Positions 46,755 to 55,875 of a stretch of DNA of 64,000 bases are shown here, one piece after another (positions within the stretch are counted from its first letter, which is position 1; the number at the start of each line of letters is the position of its first letter). The position numbers and the translations under genes are program-made. The notes beneath the pieces are model-generated. The model was given only the letters and a program-made list of their open reading frames with translations. It searched no databases and had not been told where the DNA came from. The DNA is from Oscillospiraceae bacterium (lineage in GTDB: Bacteria; Bacillota; Clostridia; Oscillospirales; JAAYXM01), in the NCBI GenBank assembly GCA_017421025.1, contig JAFQME010000016.1, positions 25,001-89,000 of the forward strand. The letters are read 5' to 3'.

Positions 46755-47648
46755 ATGACGGAGATGACGGAACAAACTCTCTCGTTTTCCGTGGTAGGGG
46801 GAGATGCGCGTCAAGCCCATTTGGCAGAGCTTCTTGCCGCAGACGGACATTCCGTCCGTGCTTATGCGCTCGAAAAGCACACCTTTTCCGATACAGTCAC
46901 CAAAGCATATGATATCGAAGAACTCACACGCCGTGTTGACTGTGTCATTCTGCCGCTTCCGCTACTGGGAGAGGGCGATCAGTTAAACACCCCCCTTGCC
47001 ATCAACAACTACGCCGCCGAGGAACTTTTTTCACTTCTCCCAACCGGACAAACCGTGGTTGCCGGAAAAGTAGGACATGAAATGTTCGAAAGAGCCGGAC
47101 GCAACGGACTCCGGCTGTATGACTATTTGGAGCGTGAAGAATTCAGCGTTTCCAACGCCATCCCCTCGGCAGAAGGCGCAATTCAACTCGCCATGCAAGA
47201 ACTCCCCACCACTCTGCACGGATTGAGCGTTTTGGTACTCGGCTACGGCCGGATTGGAAAACTACTTGCGAAATACCTTGATGCGTTTGGCGCAAAAGTC
47301 ACGGTTACCGCACGTAAATACAGTGATCTTGCATGGATCACCGCCAACGGATACCATGCACTGAACACCAACGCAATTTCAGGGTGCTTATCCACATTTG
47401 ACCTGATTTTCAATACAATTCCCTTTGAGATTCTGACCGCAGAACGTCTGCGTGAACTCAAGCCGGAATGTCTCTGTATTGATTTAGCATCCAAACCGGG
47501 AGGTATTGATTTTTCCGCTGCAAAAAAACTGGGAGTCCGTGCCATTTGGGAACTCTCCATTCCCGGAAAAGTTGCCCCAGTGACCGCAGGACTCATCATG
47601 AAGCAAACCATTTATAACATCATGGAAGAATGGAGGTGTCGGGCATGA
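46755..47648 (+). CDS. dpaA: Dipicolinate synthase subunit A (SpoVFA)
   Basis: 297 aa. N-terminal VVGGDARQAHLAELLAADGH and C-terminal Rossmann VLVLGYGRIGKLLAKYLDAF, then LASKPGGIDF and PGKVAPVTAGLIMKQTIYN, the hallmarks of DpaA. With DpaB it oxidises dihydrodipicolinate to dipicolinic acid in the mother cell during sporulation. The start is either 46755 or the ATG at 46764; AAAGGAG at 46746-46752 suits neither ideally. Expression is expected from sigma-K, but no convincing sigma-K promoter was identified. Confidence 0.95.
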   Translation: MTEMTEQTLSFSVVGGDARQAHLAELLAADGHSVRAYALEKHTFSDTVTKAYDIEELTRRVDCVILPLPLLGEGDQLNTPLAINNYAAEELFSLLPTGQTVVAGKVGHEMFERAGRNGLRLYDYLEREEFSVSNAIPSAEGAIQLAMQELPTTLHGLSVLVLGYGRIGKLLAKYLDAFGAKVTVTARKYSDLAWITANGYHALNTNAISGCLSTFDLIFNTIPFEILTAERLRELKPECLCIDLASKPGGIDFSAAKKLGVRAIWELSIPGKVAPVTAGLIMKQTIYNIMEEWRCRA

Positions 47649-48208
47649 AAATCGGATTTGCCATGTGTGGCTCATTCTGCACGTTTTCCCGTGTAACCGA
47701 AGAAATTGCACGTTTAGTCAACGCAGGATACGACGTACTCCCCATTTTATCACAAACCGCATACACAACCGATACCCGTTTTGGAACCGCACAGGATTGG
47801 ATTGACAAAATCGAAACCATTTGCAAAACACCAATCATCCATACCATTGCAGGCGCTGAGCCAATCGGTCCCAAAGCACTTTTGGATGCACTCGTGATAG
47901 CGCCCTGCACAGGAAATACGCTTGCCAAGCTCGCCTGCGGGATCACAGACAGTTCCGTCACAATGGCAGCAAAAGCACATCTGCGCAACGAACGTCCGGT
48001 GGTTGTTGCTGTTTCCACTAACGACGGACTTGGTCTCAACGCAAAAAATATTGGAACGCTCTCCTCCTCACGACATTTTTATTTCGTCCCCTTCGGACAA
48101 GATGACCCACAAAAAAAGACAAAATCTTTGGTCGCAGATATGACCCAGATTTTGCCTACATTGGAATCAGCACTCGTCGGTGTACAACTCCAACCCATGC
48201 TGATATAA
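47645..48208 (+). CDS. dpaB: Dipicolinate synthase subunit B (SpoVFB)
   Basis: 187-aa flavoprotein of the UbiX/Dfp fold: IGFAMCGSFCTFSRVTEEIA, PIIHTIAGAEPIGPKALLDA, VIAPCTGNTLAKLACGITDS and RPVVVAVSTNDGLGLNAKN. Partner of DpaA in making the spore-core dipicolinate. The start at 47645 lies behind GGAGGTGTCGGGC and overlaps dpaA by 4 nt. Confidence 0.95.
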   Translation: MKIGFAMCGSFCTFSRVTEEIARLVNAGYDVLPILSQTAYTTDTRFGTAQDWIDKIETICKTPIIHTIAGAEPIGPKALLDALVIAPCTGNTLAKLACGITDSSVTMAAKAHLRNERPVVVAVSTNDGLGLNAKNIGTLSSSRHFYFVPFGQDDPQKKTKSLVADMTQILPTLESALVGVQLQPMLI

Positions 48209-48217
48209 GGTTTGGTC

Positions 48218-48250
48218 TGTTCGGCCGGGTGGTTTTCCACCCGGCCAACA
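48218..48250. other. Very stable hairpin without T-run between dpaB and htrA
   Basis: GGCCGGGTGG (48223-48232) pairs perfectly with CCACCCGGCC (48237-48246), loop TTTT, extended by TGTT/AACA with one bulge. No T-run follows on either strand, so it is not a canonical terminator; it may protect both converging 3' ends. Confidence 0.6.
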
Positions 48251-48260
48251 CAGTATGGCA

Positions 48261-49379
48261 TCAGAATATTGATCCGGTTGGGCGCTGTTCTCCCAACACA
48301 AGAGAAAGTGTCGTTTGTTTTCCCGTGCGCTCCACGGTGAGTTTTACAGAATCGCCCACATGATGTTGTTTCAAAAGCGCTTCAATCTCAGCTGCGGTTT
48401 TTACTGCAACACCGTCAAAACTTACAATACGGTCACCACGTTGAATTCCGATTGTTTCTGCATTTCCGCCACGAGTCACACTCGCAACATAAACCCCACC
48501 TTTACCAAGGCGGTACAAATACGCCGCTTGATCACTTACATCGGTAAAACTCATCCCGGCATCCACTCGTCCGGTGACATAACCGTTGGTAATCAATTGG
48601 TCAATCACATATTTCGCAGTGTCGATCGGAATGGCAAATCCAAGTCCCTCAATACCGCTGCCCGAAGATTTCGCATTGACGATACCAACCAACTTCCCAT
48701 CTGCATCAAAGAGACCGCCGCCGGAGTTTCCGGGGTTGATGGATGCATTGGTTTGAAGCAGAGTCATGGTCTCACCATCAATTTCGATTTGACGGTCCAA
48801 AGCACTGATGATTCCATCGGTCACAGTGCCGCCAAGTTCGCCCAACGGATTTCCAATCGCAAGCACACTCTCACCCACTACCAGAGTTGAAGAACTTCCG
48901 TAAGTTGCAGCAGGAAGTCCACTCGCTGAAATCTTCAAGACCGCAAGATCGGTCTGTGCATCACTTCCAACAAGCGTTGCGGCGTATTCGGTCCCCGAGC
49001 GCATCCGGACTGTAATCTTATTCGCACCTGCAATCACATGGTAGTTGGTCACAATTTTCCCATCGTTTGAGATAATCACGCCGCTTCCCGCACCCTCGGA
49101 AATGAACTGTCCCATCATGCGGTTTCCACGTGTGATGCTCTCGGTTTTGATCTCAACCACGCTGTTCATGGTCTTTGCCGCAACCGCCTGAGCATCAAAT
49201 TTCGCTCCGGTCGTAATCCCGGTCAGTTGTGTAACCGGTGTATAGTCCATCGAAGCAGTCTCTGCGTTTGGAGAATGGGATCGAGATGCAAGTAACCCGC
49301 CGCCAAACCCAAGAGCACCGGAGAGAAGAACGGTTAAAACCAAACACCCTGCAATTTGTTTCTTGGAAATCATGTTCAT
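48261..49379 (-). CDS. htrA: HtrA/DegP-type membrane-anchored serine protease
   Basis: 372 aa: N-terminal membrane anchor (IAGCLVLTVLLSGALGFGGG), trypsin-like protease domain with His in TNYHVIAG, Asp in AQTDLAVLKI and Ser in NPGNSGGGLFDADG, then a C-terminal PDZ domain (GVYVASVTRGGNAETIGIQR, DRIVSFDGVAV). It degrades misfolded exported proteins. The start at 49379 has AAAGGAG at good distance; a TATAAT-like -10 lies about 20 nt upstream without a clear -35. The 121-nt upstream gap contains the terminator of the decayed TIR gene. Confidence 0.95.
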   Translation of the reverse strand: MNMISKKQIAGCLVLTVLLSGALGFGGGLLASRSHSPNAETASMDYTPVTQLTGITTGAKFDAQAVAAKTMNSVVEIKTESITRGNRMMGQFISEGAGSGVIISNDGKIVTNYHVIAGANKITVRMRSGTEYAATLVGSDAQTDLAVLKISASGLPAATYGSSSTLVVGESVLAIGNPLGELGGTVTDGIISALDRQIEIDGETMTLLQTNASINPGNSGGGLFDADGKLVGIVNAKSSGSGIEGLGFAIPIDTAKYVIDQLITNGYVTGRVDAGMSFTDVSDQAAYLYRLGKGGVYVASVTRGGNAETIGIQRGDRIVSFDGVAVKTAAEIEALLKQHHVGDSVKLTVERTGKQTTLSLVLGEQRPTGSIF

Positions 49380-49457
49380 CAGAATCACTCCTTTGCTACT
49401 ATGATTATATATGATAAAAATGTCCCCCACTTGACGGATTTGTGAAGTTTTTTGAAA

Positions 49458-49487
49458 CAAAAAAAGAGCCTGCAACGCAAGCTCTTT
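49458..49487 (-). terminator. Terminator downstream of the decayed TIR gene
   Basis: An 11-bp stem (49463-49473 with 49477-49487, one G-U pair, loop of 3) is followed on the minus strand by TTTTTTTG. It lies 13 nt past the pseudogene's last stop and upstream of htrA. Confidence 0.9.
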
Positions 49488-49500
49488 GATTCTGTGGGTA

Positions 49501-50249
49501 TTACGCATCCTTTACACACAGGGGGGGGCAACTTGGAAATACCGGTAATTGCATAACGGCTCTCCGGATAGAATTTTCTTCTTTTGCAAACAGGAACACC
49601 ATTGCACTGCAATTATTCAATGCCTTTGGAATTTCCGATGCGTGGTCACGTCCGGCAGTGATTGACCACGGAGCAATCCAACAGCGTATACCGCTGTTTT
49701 CTAAAATCTCTTTTGTTTTAACCGCAATATCGCTATCTTTTGTACTATAACTTATAAAAACATATCGTTCGGTTTTTTGGGGTTTTACAGCAGAAATTTG
49801 GTTGTTAACCTCGGTATTTCCTTTTTCAATTTCCGCTTTGGCATTTACTTTTTTTCATTCTCGATTTGATTTTCAATTTCAATTAAAACAGGAATTCCTT
49901 TGTCACCGTAAATCCTTTTTGCAATCTTGCTTTGTTTCGGATTGAGAAAAGTAATAGAATCAACTTTCTTCGAATCAGCGTCTGCAAGAAGTGCCGAAAC
50001 GATATTTCTTGCTTTTGTCGTTTCCGAAAGTTCATGTGCAACTCTATAATCAACGATATGACAGATCGTTAAAAAAGCAGGTGTCACCAAAGCCAAAAAC
50101 CGCCAACAAAATAACAACTGTAAAGAAAGCGGACATGGAACTGATATTGGAAATTAAAATCAGCAAAAAAGAACCGCTATCGGCATTACCAAACTAAACA
50201 CTTTCAAAACTCTTCTGTTTATTCTTTTTGCTACAATAATCTTTGACAT
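49501..50249 (-). pseudogene. Decayed membrane-anchored TIR-domain protein gene
   Basis: No single frame covers this AT-rich stretch, but reading through three one-base shifts at homopolymers restores one protein. An N-terminal part (KIIVAKRINRRVLKVFSLVM) runs into two hydrophobic segments (LLILISNISSMSAFFTVVIL and LALVTPAFLTICHIV), then a linker (VAHELSETTKARNIVSALLA, NPKQSKIAKRIYGDKGIP) and a TIR domain: RYVFISYSTKDSDIAVKTKE, NSGIRCWIAPWSITAGRDHA, SEIPKALNNCSAMVFLFAKE. The shifts are at T6 (needs T7), T5 (needs T4) and A7 (needs A8, near 49848). The TIR stops at about 80 residues, before the S-x-W-x-x-E helix that carries the NADase glutamate, and ends beside a run of eight C. Start uncertain. 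No neighbouring defence partner is visible. Confidence 0.8.
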
Positions 50250-50251
50250 TT

Positions 50252-50279
50252 ATTATAGCCAAGAAAAATGTGTTTTCAA
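50252..50279 (-). promoter_or_regulatory. Promoter-like sequence before the decayed TIR gene
   Basis: Minus-strand TTGAAA (50279-50274), 16-nt spacer, TATAAT (50257-50252). Transcription would start inside the first ATG-led codons, so the real start lies further down or the site is remnant. Confidence 0.5.
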
Positions 50280-50284
50280 TAAAT

Positions 50285-50315
50285 TAAAAAAGTAGCACCA
50301 CTTTCGTGGTGCTAC
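50285..50315 (-). terminator. Terminator of rpsU
   Basis: A 10-bp perfect stem (50292-50301 with 50306-50315) followed on the minus strand by TTTTTT, 8 nt past the rpsU stop. Confidence 0.95.
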
Positions 50316-50323
50316 CAAAATAC

Positions 50324-50503
50324 TTAGTATTTTTTTCTCTTTGCACGTGCTGCCTCGCTCTTTTTGCGGCGCTTAACGCTCGGGCTTTCATAATGCTCGC
50401 GCTTACGGAGCTCGGAAAGGACGCCCGCCTTAGCACAAGAACGCTTAAAACGCTTCAATGCACTTTCCAGAGACTCATTTTCTTTTACGCGGACTTCTGA
50501 CAT
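50324..50503 (-). CDS. rpsU: 30S ribosomal protein S21
   Basis: 59 aa, full length for bS21: [20 protein letters not shown], then the basic [20 protein letters not shown] and a Lys/Arg-rich tail. It binds near the platform of the 30S subunit. The start follows GGAGGGAGGGAGAATA. Monocistronic, with a consensus promoter and its own terminator. Confidence 0.98.
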   Translation of the reverse strand: MSEVRVKENESLESALKRFKRSCAKAGVLSELRKREHYESPSVKRRKKSEAARAKRKKY

Positions 50504-50567
50504 TATTCTCCCTCCCTCCGGCTAAATACCTAACAAATTCTTCGTACTAAAAACGATACCAACAAAT

Positions 50568-50596
50568 ATTATATGCAATTTCTGCGCCGATGTCAA
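50568..50596 (-). promoter_or_regulatory. Consensus promoter of rpsU
   Basis: Minus-strand TTGACA (50596-50591), 17-nt spacer, TATAAT (50573-50568): an exact sigma-A consensus, in line with high expression of a ribosomal protein. The leader of about 60 nt shows no clear fold. Confidence 0.93.
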
Positions 50597-50627
50597 GCAA
50601 AGTTTCTAACTTTCGGAAAACTTTTTC

Positions 50628-53033
50628 TTATTTGATGATCAAGTTGACCAATTTGTTCTTGACTACAATGGCTTTGACGATCTTGCCGGTCTCAAGTGCG
50701 GCTTTGACTTTTTCGGTCTCACACGCAATTTTAACCACAGTATCATCATCCGCATCGGTCGGGATCATGACACGTTCACGCAGTTTTCCGCAAATCTGGA
50801 CTGCGATTTCCACCGCATCATCTTTGGTTTTTTCCGGATCAAAAGTGGGCCATGCAGCGAGCGAGAGGAGACCTTCGCCGCCCAACATTTCCCAAAGTTC
50901 TTCGGTCATATGCGGAGCAAACGGGCTGAGGAGTTTGAGCAGGGTCTTGACCTCGCCTTTATTTGCACCGGTAGCAGCAAGCTCATTGAGCAGTGCCATC
51001 ATAGCAGCAATTGCGGTGTTGAACTTGACATTTTCAATATCCTCAGAGACTTTTTGAATGGTCTTGTGGATGATGCTTTCGTGTGCCGGGCTGTATTCCT
51101 CGCCCTCGGTTGCGTTCTCAGCAAGATTCCAAACACGGTCTAAGAAGCGTTTGCAACCCTTGACCGATTCAGACTGCCAGCTTGCCGCCTTTTCAAAGTC
51201 ACCGATGAACATAATGTACAGACGCATGGTGTCTGCACCGAACTCTGCAATGATATCATTCGGGTTGATGACGTTGCCACGGGACTTAGACATCTTCTCA
51301 CCGTTTTCACCCAAAATCATGCCGTGCGAAGTACGTTTCTTATACGGTTCCTTGGTCGGGACAACGCCGATGTCATAAAGGAATTTATGCCAGAAACGGG
51401 AGTAGAGCAAATGCAAAGTAGTGTGCTCCATACCGCCATTGTACCAATCCACCGGAGACCACTGGTCAAGTGCTTCCTTGGAAGCAAGTGCGGTGGTGCA
51501 ATTCGGGTCGATATAGCGCAGGAAGTACCAGCTCGATCCTGCCCACTGCGGCATGGTATCGGTTTCACGGGAGGCTTCCCCTCCGCAATGCGGACAAGTG
51601 GTCTTGACCCAATCGGTCATCGCCGCAAGCGGGGACTCACCGTTATCGGTGGGTTCATAGGAATCAACTTCAGGGAGTGTGACCGGAAGCTGATCTTCGG
51701 GGACCGGGACCCAACCGCACTTCTCGCAGTATACGAGCGGAATCGGCTCGCCCCAGTAACGCTGACGGGAGAAGACCCAGTCACGCAGTTTGTAATTGAC
51801 TTTCTGCTTGCCAATCCCTTTTTCGGACAGCCATTCGATAATTTTGACCTTTGCCTCGGAAACTTCCAGACCATCGAGGAAGTCGGAGTTTACCATTTTT
51901 CCGGTTTCAGTATCGGTAAATGCTTCTTCCATGACATTTCCGCCTGCAACCACTTCAATGATCGGAAGATCAAACTTCTTTGCAAAATCCCAGTCACGGG
52001 TGTCATGTGCCGGCACTGCCATGATGGCGCCGGTGCCGTAACCCATGAGCACATAGTCCGAAATAAAGATCGGAATTTCCTTGCCGTTTACCGGGTTGAT
52101 TGCAGAAACACCTGCGAGTTTAACACCGGTTTTGTCCTTCGCCATTTCAGTGCGTTCAAAATCGCTTTTCTTTGCAGCTTGTGCTATGTAATCACGAATC
52201 TCATCCATATTGGTGAGTTTATCCGCCCACGCTTCAATGTACGGATGCTCCGGAGAAATGACCATGTAGGTCGCACCGAACAGGGTATCCGGGCGGGTGG
52301 TGTAGACAGTGAGGGTGTCACCCTGAGTGGTTTTGAAATCCACTTCTGCGCCGGTGGAACGTCCGATCCAGTTTTTCTGCTGGACTTTGACACGCTCAAT
52401 GAAATCCACGTCGTCAAGGTCATTGATGAGGCGTTCTGCATACTCGGTGATTTTGAGCATCCACTGGCTCTTTTCCTTACGGACAACTTCGCTTCCGCTG
52501 CGCTCACAAACCCCGTTTACCACTTCTTCGTTTGCAAGAACACACTTACAAGAAGTACACCAGTTGACCGGCATCTGCTTCTTATAAGCAAGACCTTTTT
52601 TGAAAAGCTGCTGGAAAATCCACTGAGTCCACGTATAATAATTCGGGTCTGTGGTGTTGATTTCACGGTCCCAATCAAAGGAATAACCCAAAGACTGCAG
52701 CTGGGACTTGAAGAATGCCACGTTGCGGCGGGTCACCTCAGTGGGATGGATCTTATTTTGAATCGCAAAGTTTTCAGTCGGAAGACCGAATGCGTCCCAA
52801 CCCATCGGGAACAAGACATTGTAGCCCTCCATACGGCGCTTACGGGAAACAACGTCCAGTGCAGTATACGGTCTTGCGTGACCGACATGGAGACCGTTTC
52901 CGGACGGATACGGGAACTCGACCAGACCGTAAAACGTTTCACGGGAAGGATCCCCATTGACCGCACGGAAAGCACCGCTCTCCTGCCATTTCTTTTGCCA
53001 TTTCGGCTCGATTGTACCAAATTCGTACTTCAT
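50628..53033 (-). CDS. leuS: Leucyl-tRNA synthetase
   Basis: 801 aa class I synthetase. HIGH-type motif in [19 protein letters not shown], editing (CP1) domain with [20 protein letters not shown], the [14 protein letters not shown] segment, KMSKS in [17 protein letters not shown] and a C-terminal anticodon-binding region. It charges tRNA-Leu and edits misactivated amino acids. AAGGTGGTTTTATC precedes the ATG. Last gene of the smc-to-leuS run; no T-box leader. Confidence 0.98.
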   Translation of the reverse strand: MKYEFGTIEPKWQKKWQESGAFRAVNGDPSRETFYGLVEFPYPSGNGLHVGHARPYTALDVVSRKRRMEGYNVLFPMGWDAFGLPTENFAIQNKIHPTEVTRRNVAFFKSQLQSLGYSFDWDREINTTDPNYYTWTQWIFQQLFKKGLAYKKQMPVNWCTSCKCVLANEEVVNGVCERSGSEVVRKEKSQWMLKITEYAERLINDLDDVDFIERVKVQQKNWIGRSTGAEVDFKTTQGDTLTVYTTRPDTLFGATYMVISPEHPYIEAWADKLTNMDEIRDYIAQAAKKSDFERTEMAKDKTGVKLAGVSAINPVNGKEIPIFISDYVLMGYGTGAIMAVPAHDTRDWDFAKKFDLPIIEVVAGGNVMEEAFTDTETGKMVNSDFLDGLEVSEAKVKIIEWLSEKGIGKQKVNYKLRDWVFSRQRYWGEPIPLVYCEKCGWVPVPEDQLPVTLPEVDSYEPTDNGESPLAAMTDWVKTTCPHCGGEASRETDTMPQWAGSSWYFLRYIDPNCTTALASKEALDQWSPVDWYNGGMEHTTLHLLYSRFWHKFLYDIGVVPTKEPYKKRTSHGMILGENGEKMSKSRGNVINPNDIIAEFGADTMRLYIMFIGDFEKAASWQSESVKGCKRFLDRVWNLAENATEGEEYSPAHESIIHKTIQKVSEDIENVKFNTAIAAMMALLNELAATGANKGEVKTLLKLLSPFAPHMTEELWEMLGGEGLLSLAAWPTFDPEKTKDDAVEIAVQICGKLRERVMIPTDADDDTVVKIACETEKVKAALETGKIVKAIVVKNKLVNLIIK

Positions 53034-53045
53034 GATAAAACCACC

Positions 53046-53396
53046 TTATTTCAAATCATCCATATTGATCGGCTTGGCGTCTGCCCAAACACGATCGAGC
53101 TGATAAAACTTGCGTGCGTCTTCGGTAAACACGTGCACCACAACACTCAGATAGTCCATCAGGACCCAAGTGCCGCTGCCGTGACCTTCCGAATGATGCG
53201 GGCGAATCCCCTGCTCCTCGAGTGCATGTTCAACATGCTCGGTGAGGGTACGGATATGGGTATTGGAGGTACCGGTGCAGATAATAAAATAATCTGCAAG
53301 TGTGGTAAGCTCCTCGATCTGCAGGACTTGAATCTCCCGTGCCATTTTCTCATCTAAAACAGCGACTGCAGATTTTACGATTTCCATTGGTGTCAT
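53046..53396 (-). CDS. rsfS: Ribosomal silencing factor RsfS
   Basis: 116 aa. ADYFIICTGTSNTHIRTLTE, then HSEGHGSGTWVLMDYLSVVV and HVFTEDARKFYQLDRVW are the family motifs. It binds L14 and blocks subunit joining under starvation. It overlaps the LCP gene by 4 nt. The nadD-yqeK-rsfS order is a known Firmicutes arrangement. Confidence 0.96.
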   Translation of the reverse strand: MTPMEIVKSAVAVLDEKMAREIQVLQIEELTTLADYFIICTGTSNTHIRTLTEHVEHALEEQGIRPHHSEGHGSGTWVLMDYLSVVVHVFTEDARKFYQLDRVWADAKPINMDDLK

Positions 53397-54409
53397 TGTT
53401 TGGTTTCCTCCTTATCGAGTTGATCTGAGTAAGTTCCGTTAGAAAGCTTTACATGAGGATGATCCAGATCGGAGATCGGATCGACATAAGGGTTAAAATG
53501 CGCATTGATGAGGTCTAAGGTCTCGTCCTCATATGCAATAAAATAAGAACGTTGTTCGTAGTACCCGGCCTCGCCAGGCAACGTAAAGAGATGGAAGTCT
53601 TCCGACAAGTCGAGTTCAAGTGCCTTTTTTGCCATCCAAACGAAGTTTCCTGCTGTGAGATCGGTCTTGACGTTTTGAACCAAAATCTCCGCCAGTTCCG
53701 GAATCTTTGGCAAAGTCTTCGGGGTGACCAGTTTGTCTAAAAATGCATCGATGAATTTGTGCTGCATCTCAATGCGATCCAAATCCCCACGGGCATAACT
53801 TGCACGGAAACGCATCAACCCCATTGCATCATAACCACTGAGCGTTCGTTCCCCTTTTTTCAGATCAATGGTAAGATCTTGACCGGGGTCGGAATAATAC
53901 ATATCAATCGGAACATCCATGGTCACTCCACCGATGGCATCAATGAGTTTGACAAATCCGTCGATGGAAACCAAAAGGTGAAAATCCGGACGGAAGCCCA
54001 CGATTGACTGAATTTCAGACATCAACTCTTCCAAATCACCTTTTCCGTCATGTGCATAGGCTGAGTTGATTTTTTTGTTCTTTCGTTTGACATCGGTCAT
54101 GGTATCACGAGGGATACTCATGAGACTTACTTTTCCGTTTGCGATATCATATGCCATCAACATAAGGACATCGGTATTGAGTCCCACTTTGTCACGACCA
54201 ATGAAAAGAATTGTGAAGAAGTCCTGTTTGCGTTTCGGTACCGAAAGACCGTTTTCTTTTCCTTGTGCTGCCACCGTCAAACCATCGGAAACGATTGGAG
54301 TTTCTTCTGTTTTCGGTGGTCGAACGGTTTGAAACACCACCGCAGCCACAGTCAAAACCAAGGTGAGAAGAATTCCAAGCAAGATAAAGCCTTTCCGGCT
54401 GAGTTTCAT
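53393..54409 (-). CDS. LytR-CpsA-Psr (LCP) family cell-wall ligase
   Basis: 338 aa: cytoplasmic start, one membrane helix (GFILLGILLTLVLTVAAVVF), then the LCP domain with TILFIGRDKVGLNTDVLMLM, LMSIPRDTMTDVKRKNKKIN, LVSIDGFVKLIDAIGGVTMD and MGLMRFRASYARGDLDRIEM (Asp/Arg pyrophosphate-binding residues). LCP enzymes attach teichoic acid or capsule polymers to peptidoglycan, a partner function to the WecA-like transferase in this window. Start at 54409 behind AAAGGAAGTAACT. Two nt after yqeK. Confidence 0.93.
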   Translation of the reverse strand: MKLSRKGFILLGILLTLVLTVAAVVFQTVRPPKTEETPIVSDGLTVAAQGKENGLSVPKRKQDFFTILFIGRDKVGLNTDVLMLMAYDIANGKVSLMSIPRDTMTDVKRKNKKINSAYAHDGKGDLEELMSEIQSIVGFRPDFHLLVSIDGFVKLIDAIGGVTMDVPIDMYYSDPGQDLTIDLKKGERTLSGYDAMGLMRFRASYARGDLDRIEMQHKFIDAFLDKLVTPKTLPKIPELAEILVQNVKTDLTAGNFVWMAKKALELDLSEDFHLFTLPGEAGYYEQRSYFIAYEDETLDLINAHFNPYVDPISDLDHPHVKLSNGTYSDQLDKEETKQ

Positions 54410-54411
54410 AG

Positions 54412-54969
54412 TTACTTCCTTTCGCTCAAAAACCAATTCCGTGCATCAATCATTTGTGTGTCAATGAGCCGATCGTGCTCTACCAAGAATAAAATACTGT
54501 GTGACATTCCCGCACATACCGCTGCAGAAAGGTCGCTCGTCGCCAGTGCACGAAGTTCCTCCACTCCGGGGAAATTCCGTCCCGGCTCAATCAGGTCTGC
54601 AAGCCAAAGAATTTGCTCAAAACAACTCATACCTGCACGACCCGTTGTGTGCCAACGGATGGCATTGCAAATCGTTTCCTCCATGCCGAATTCTTCCTTT
54701 GCAACAACTGCACCTGAAATCGGATGAAAGAGTTCCGGTGTCAGTTTTTGCACATTAGAAATCATTATACCATGCTTTTCAAAGAAGTTCAACTGTTCCG
54801 ACGGACTCCATTCTTTTGTCACATCGTGCAACAGTCCCGCCTGATATGCTGCAGAAGGGTCCTCGCCAAAGCGGCGTGCCAACGCAACAGCGCACTCGGC
54901 AGTACCGAGTGTGTGTGCAAAACGTTTCGGGCTCAGCCGTTTTTCAACTTCTGACAAAATGTCACGCAC
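54412..54969 (-). CDS. yqeK: HD-domain Ap4A hydrolase YqeK
   Basis: 185 aa from a GTG start that overlaps the end of nadD by 8 nt; GGAGGAGAAGAAAGACC precedes it. The HD metal site is visible as RFAHTLGTAECAVALA, GLLHDVTKEWSP and IRWHTTGRAGM, with LADLIEPGRNFPGVEEL near the end. YqeK cleaves diadenosine tetraphosphate symmetrically to two ADP. A longer upstream start lies wholly within nadD and is unlikely. Confidence 0.93.
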   Translation of the reverse strand: MRDILSEVEKRLSPKRFAHTLGTAECAVALARRFGEDPSAAYQAGLLHDVTKEWSPSEQLNFFEKHGIMISNVQKLTPELFHPISGAVVAKEEFGMEETICNAIRWHTTGRAGMSCFEQILWLADLIEPGRNFPGVEELRALATSDLSAAVCAGMSHSILFLVEHDRLIDTQMIDARNWFLSERK

Positions 54970-55582
54970 GGTCTTTCTTCTCCTCCGACAAATAGAAACG
55001 GTGTTGTTTGATATAGTCCAAAACAGACTTGGGTAAATACATTTGGTGTTCTTCATCTAATACATTTTCCCGCAGTTCTGTGGATGAAATGGGATGTGCC
55101 TTTGCATCCACAAGATCGATTTTGCAGGAAAACGTTTTCTCAAGTTCGGTTTTATGCATTTTCACACGCTCAGCATCCGAATCATCACGCAAAACCACCG
55201 CAATGCGTGCAAGCGAAAAAATCTCATGCGGACGCACCCAGTTTTGCACGGTGAGAAACATATCGGTTCCCATAATAAACCACAAAGTATCTTGGGGATA
55301 TTGACGTGCAAACTCCGCCAAAGTGTCGGCGGTATAGCTTGTCCCGCCTCGGCGGATTTCAAGATCACTCACCTCGGCACCGATTTCGGCAGCAGCAAGG
55401 CTTGTCATGACAAGGCGTGCCTCAGCATCCGGCGTATGACGTGGCATCTGCTTATGCGGCGGAAGAAAACTGGGGAGCAAGATGACTCGATCCAACCTCA
55501 GTGCATTTCGTGCAGCAACCGCAGCATGCAAGTGTCCGGTGTGCGGCGGATTATATGTTCCGCCCAAAATCCCAATCCTCAT
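54962..55582 (-). CDS. nadD: Nicotinate-nucleotide adenylyltransferase
   Basis: 206 aa. Nucleotidyltransferase motifs GILGGTYNPPHTGHLHAA and HPISSTELRENV; LPSFLPPHK and FIMGTDMFLTVQNW fit NadD. It forms deamido-NAD from NaMN and ATP. Its ATG shares one base with the yhbY stop (TAATG). Confidence 0.97.
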   Translation of the reverse strand: MRIGILGGTYNPPHTGHLHAAVAARNALRLDRVILLPSFLPPHKQMPRHTPDAEARLVMTSLAAAEIGAEVSDLEIRRGGTSYTADTLAEFARQYPQDTLWFIMGTDMFLTVQNWVRPHEIFSLARIAVVLRDDSDAERVKMHKTELEKTFSCKIDLVDAKAHPISSTELRENVLDEEHQMYLPKSVLDYIKQHRFYLSEEKKDRA

Positions 55583-55875
55583 TACTTCTCTAATACAATC
55601 TTCGGATTCTTCGGGTTGGGACGATACAAAACGAAGCGGGTGCCGATGGTCTGAACACAGTCACACCCCAGTGCTTCGCACAAAACGTCCGCCACTTCAC
55701 GTGGAGTCAGCAGAGAATTCTCCAGCACTCTGCCCTTGACCAACTCACGAGCAGTGAGTGCATCGTCTGCCTGACGGATCAAGTTGTCATTGATTCCGCC
55801 TTTTCCCACATGGAGAATGGTATCTTCTTTTCCGCCAAGCGCACGAAGCTGTGCGCGCTGCTTACTTGTCAGCAT
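55582..55875 (-). CDS. yhbY: YhbY-type CRM-domain RNA-binding protein
   Basis: 97 aa. SKQRAQLRALGGKEDTILHV, GKGGINDNLIRQADDALTAR, ELVKGRVLEN and QTIGTRFVLYRPNPKNPKIV define the CRS1/YhbY KH-like fold. Members bind pre-50S ribosomal particles. It overlaps the end of rdgB by 14 nt; the start at 55875 lies behind AAAGAGGATATCAAA. Confidence 0.93.
   Translation of the reverse strand: MLTSKQRAQLRALGGKEDTILHVGKGGINDNLIRQADDALTARELVKGRVLENSLLTPREVADVLCEALGCDCVQTIGTRFVLYRPNPKNPKIVLEK

Noticed and set aside
49511..49530. G8/C8 tract as proof of phase variation
   Set aside because: It lies past the TIR truncation, in a frame that is already broken three times; decay explains it as well.
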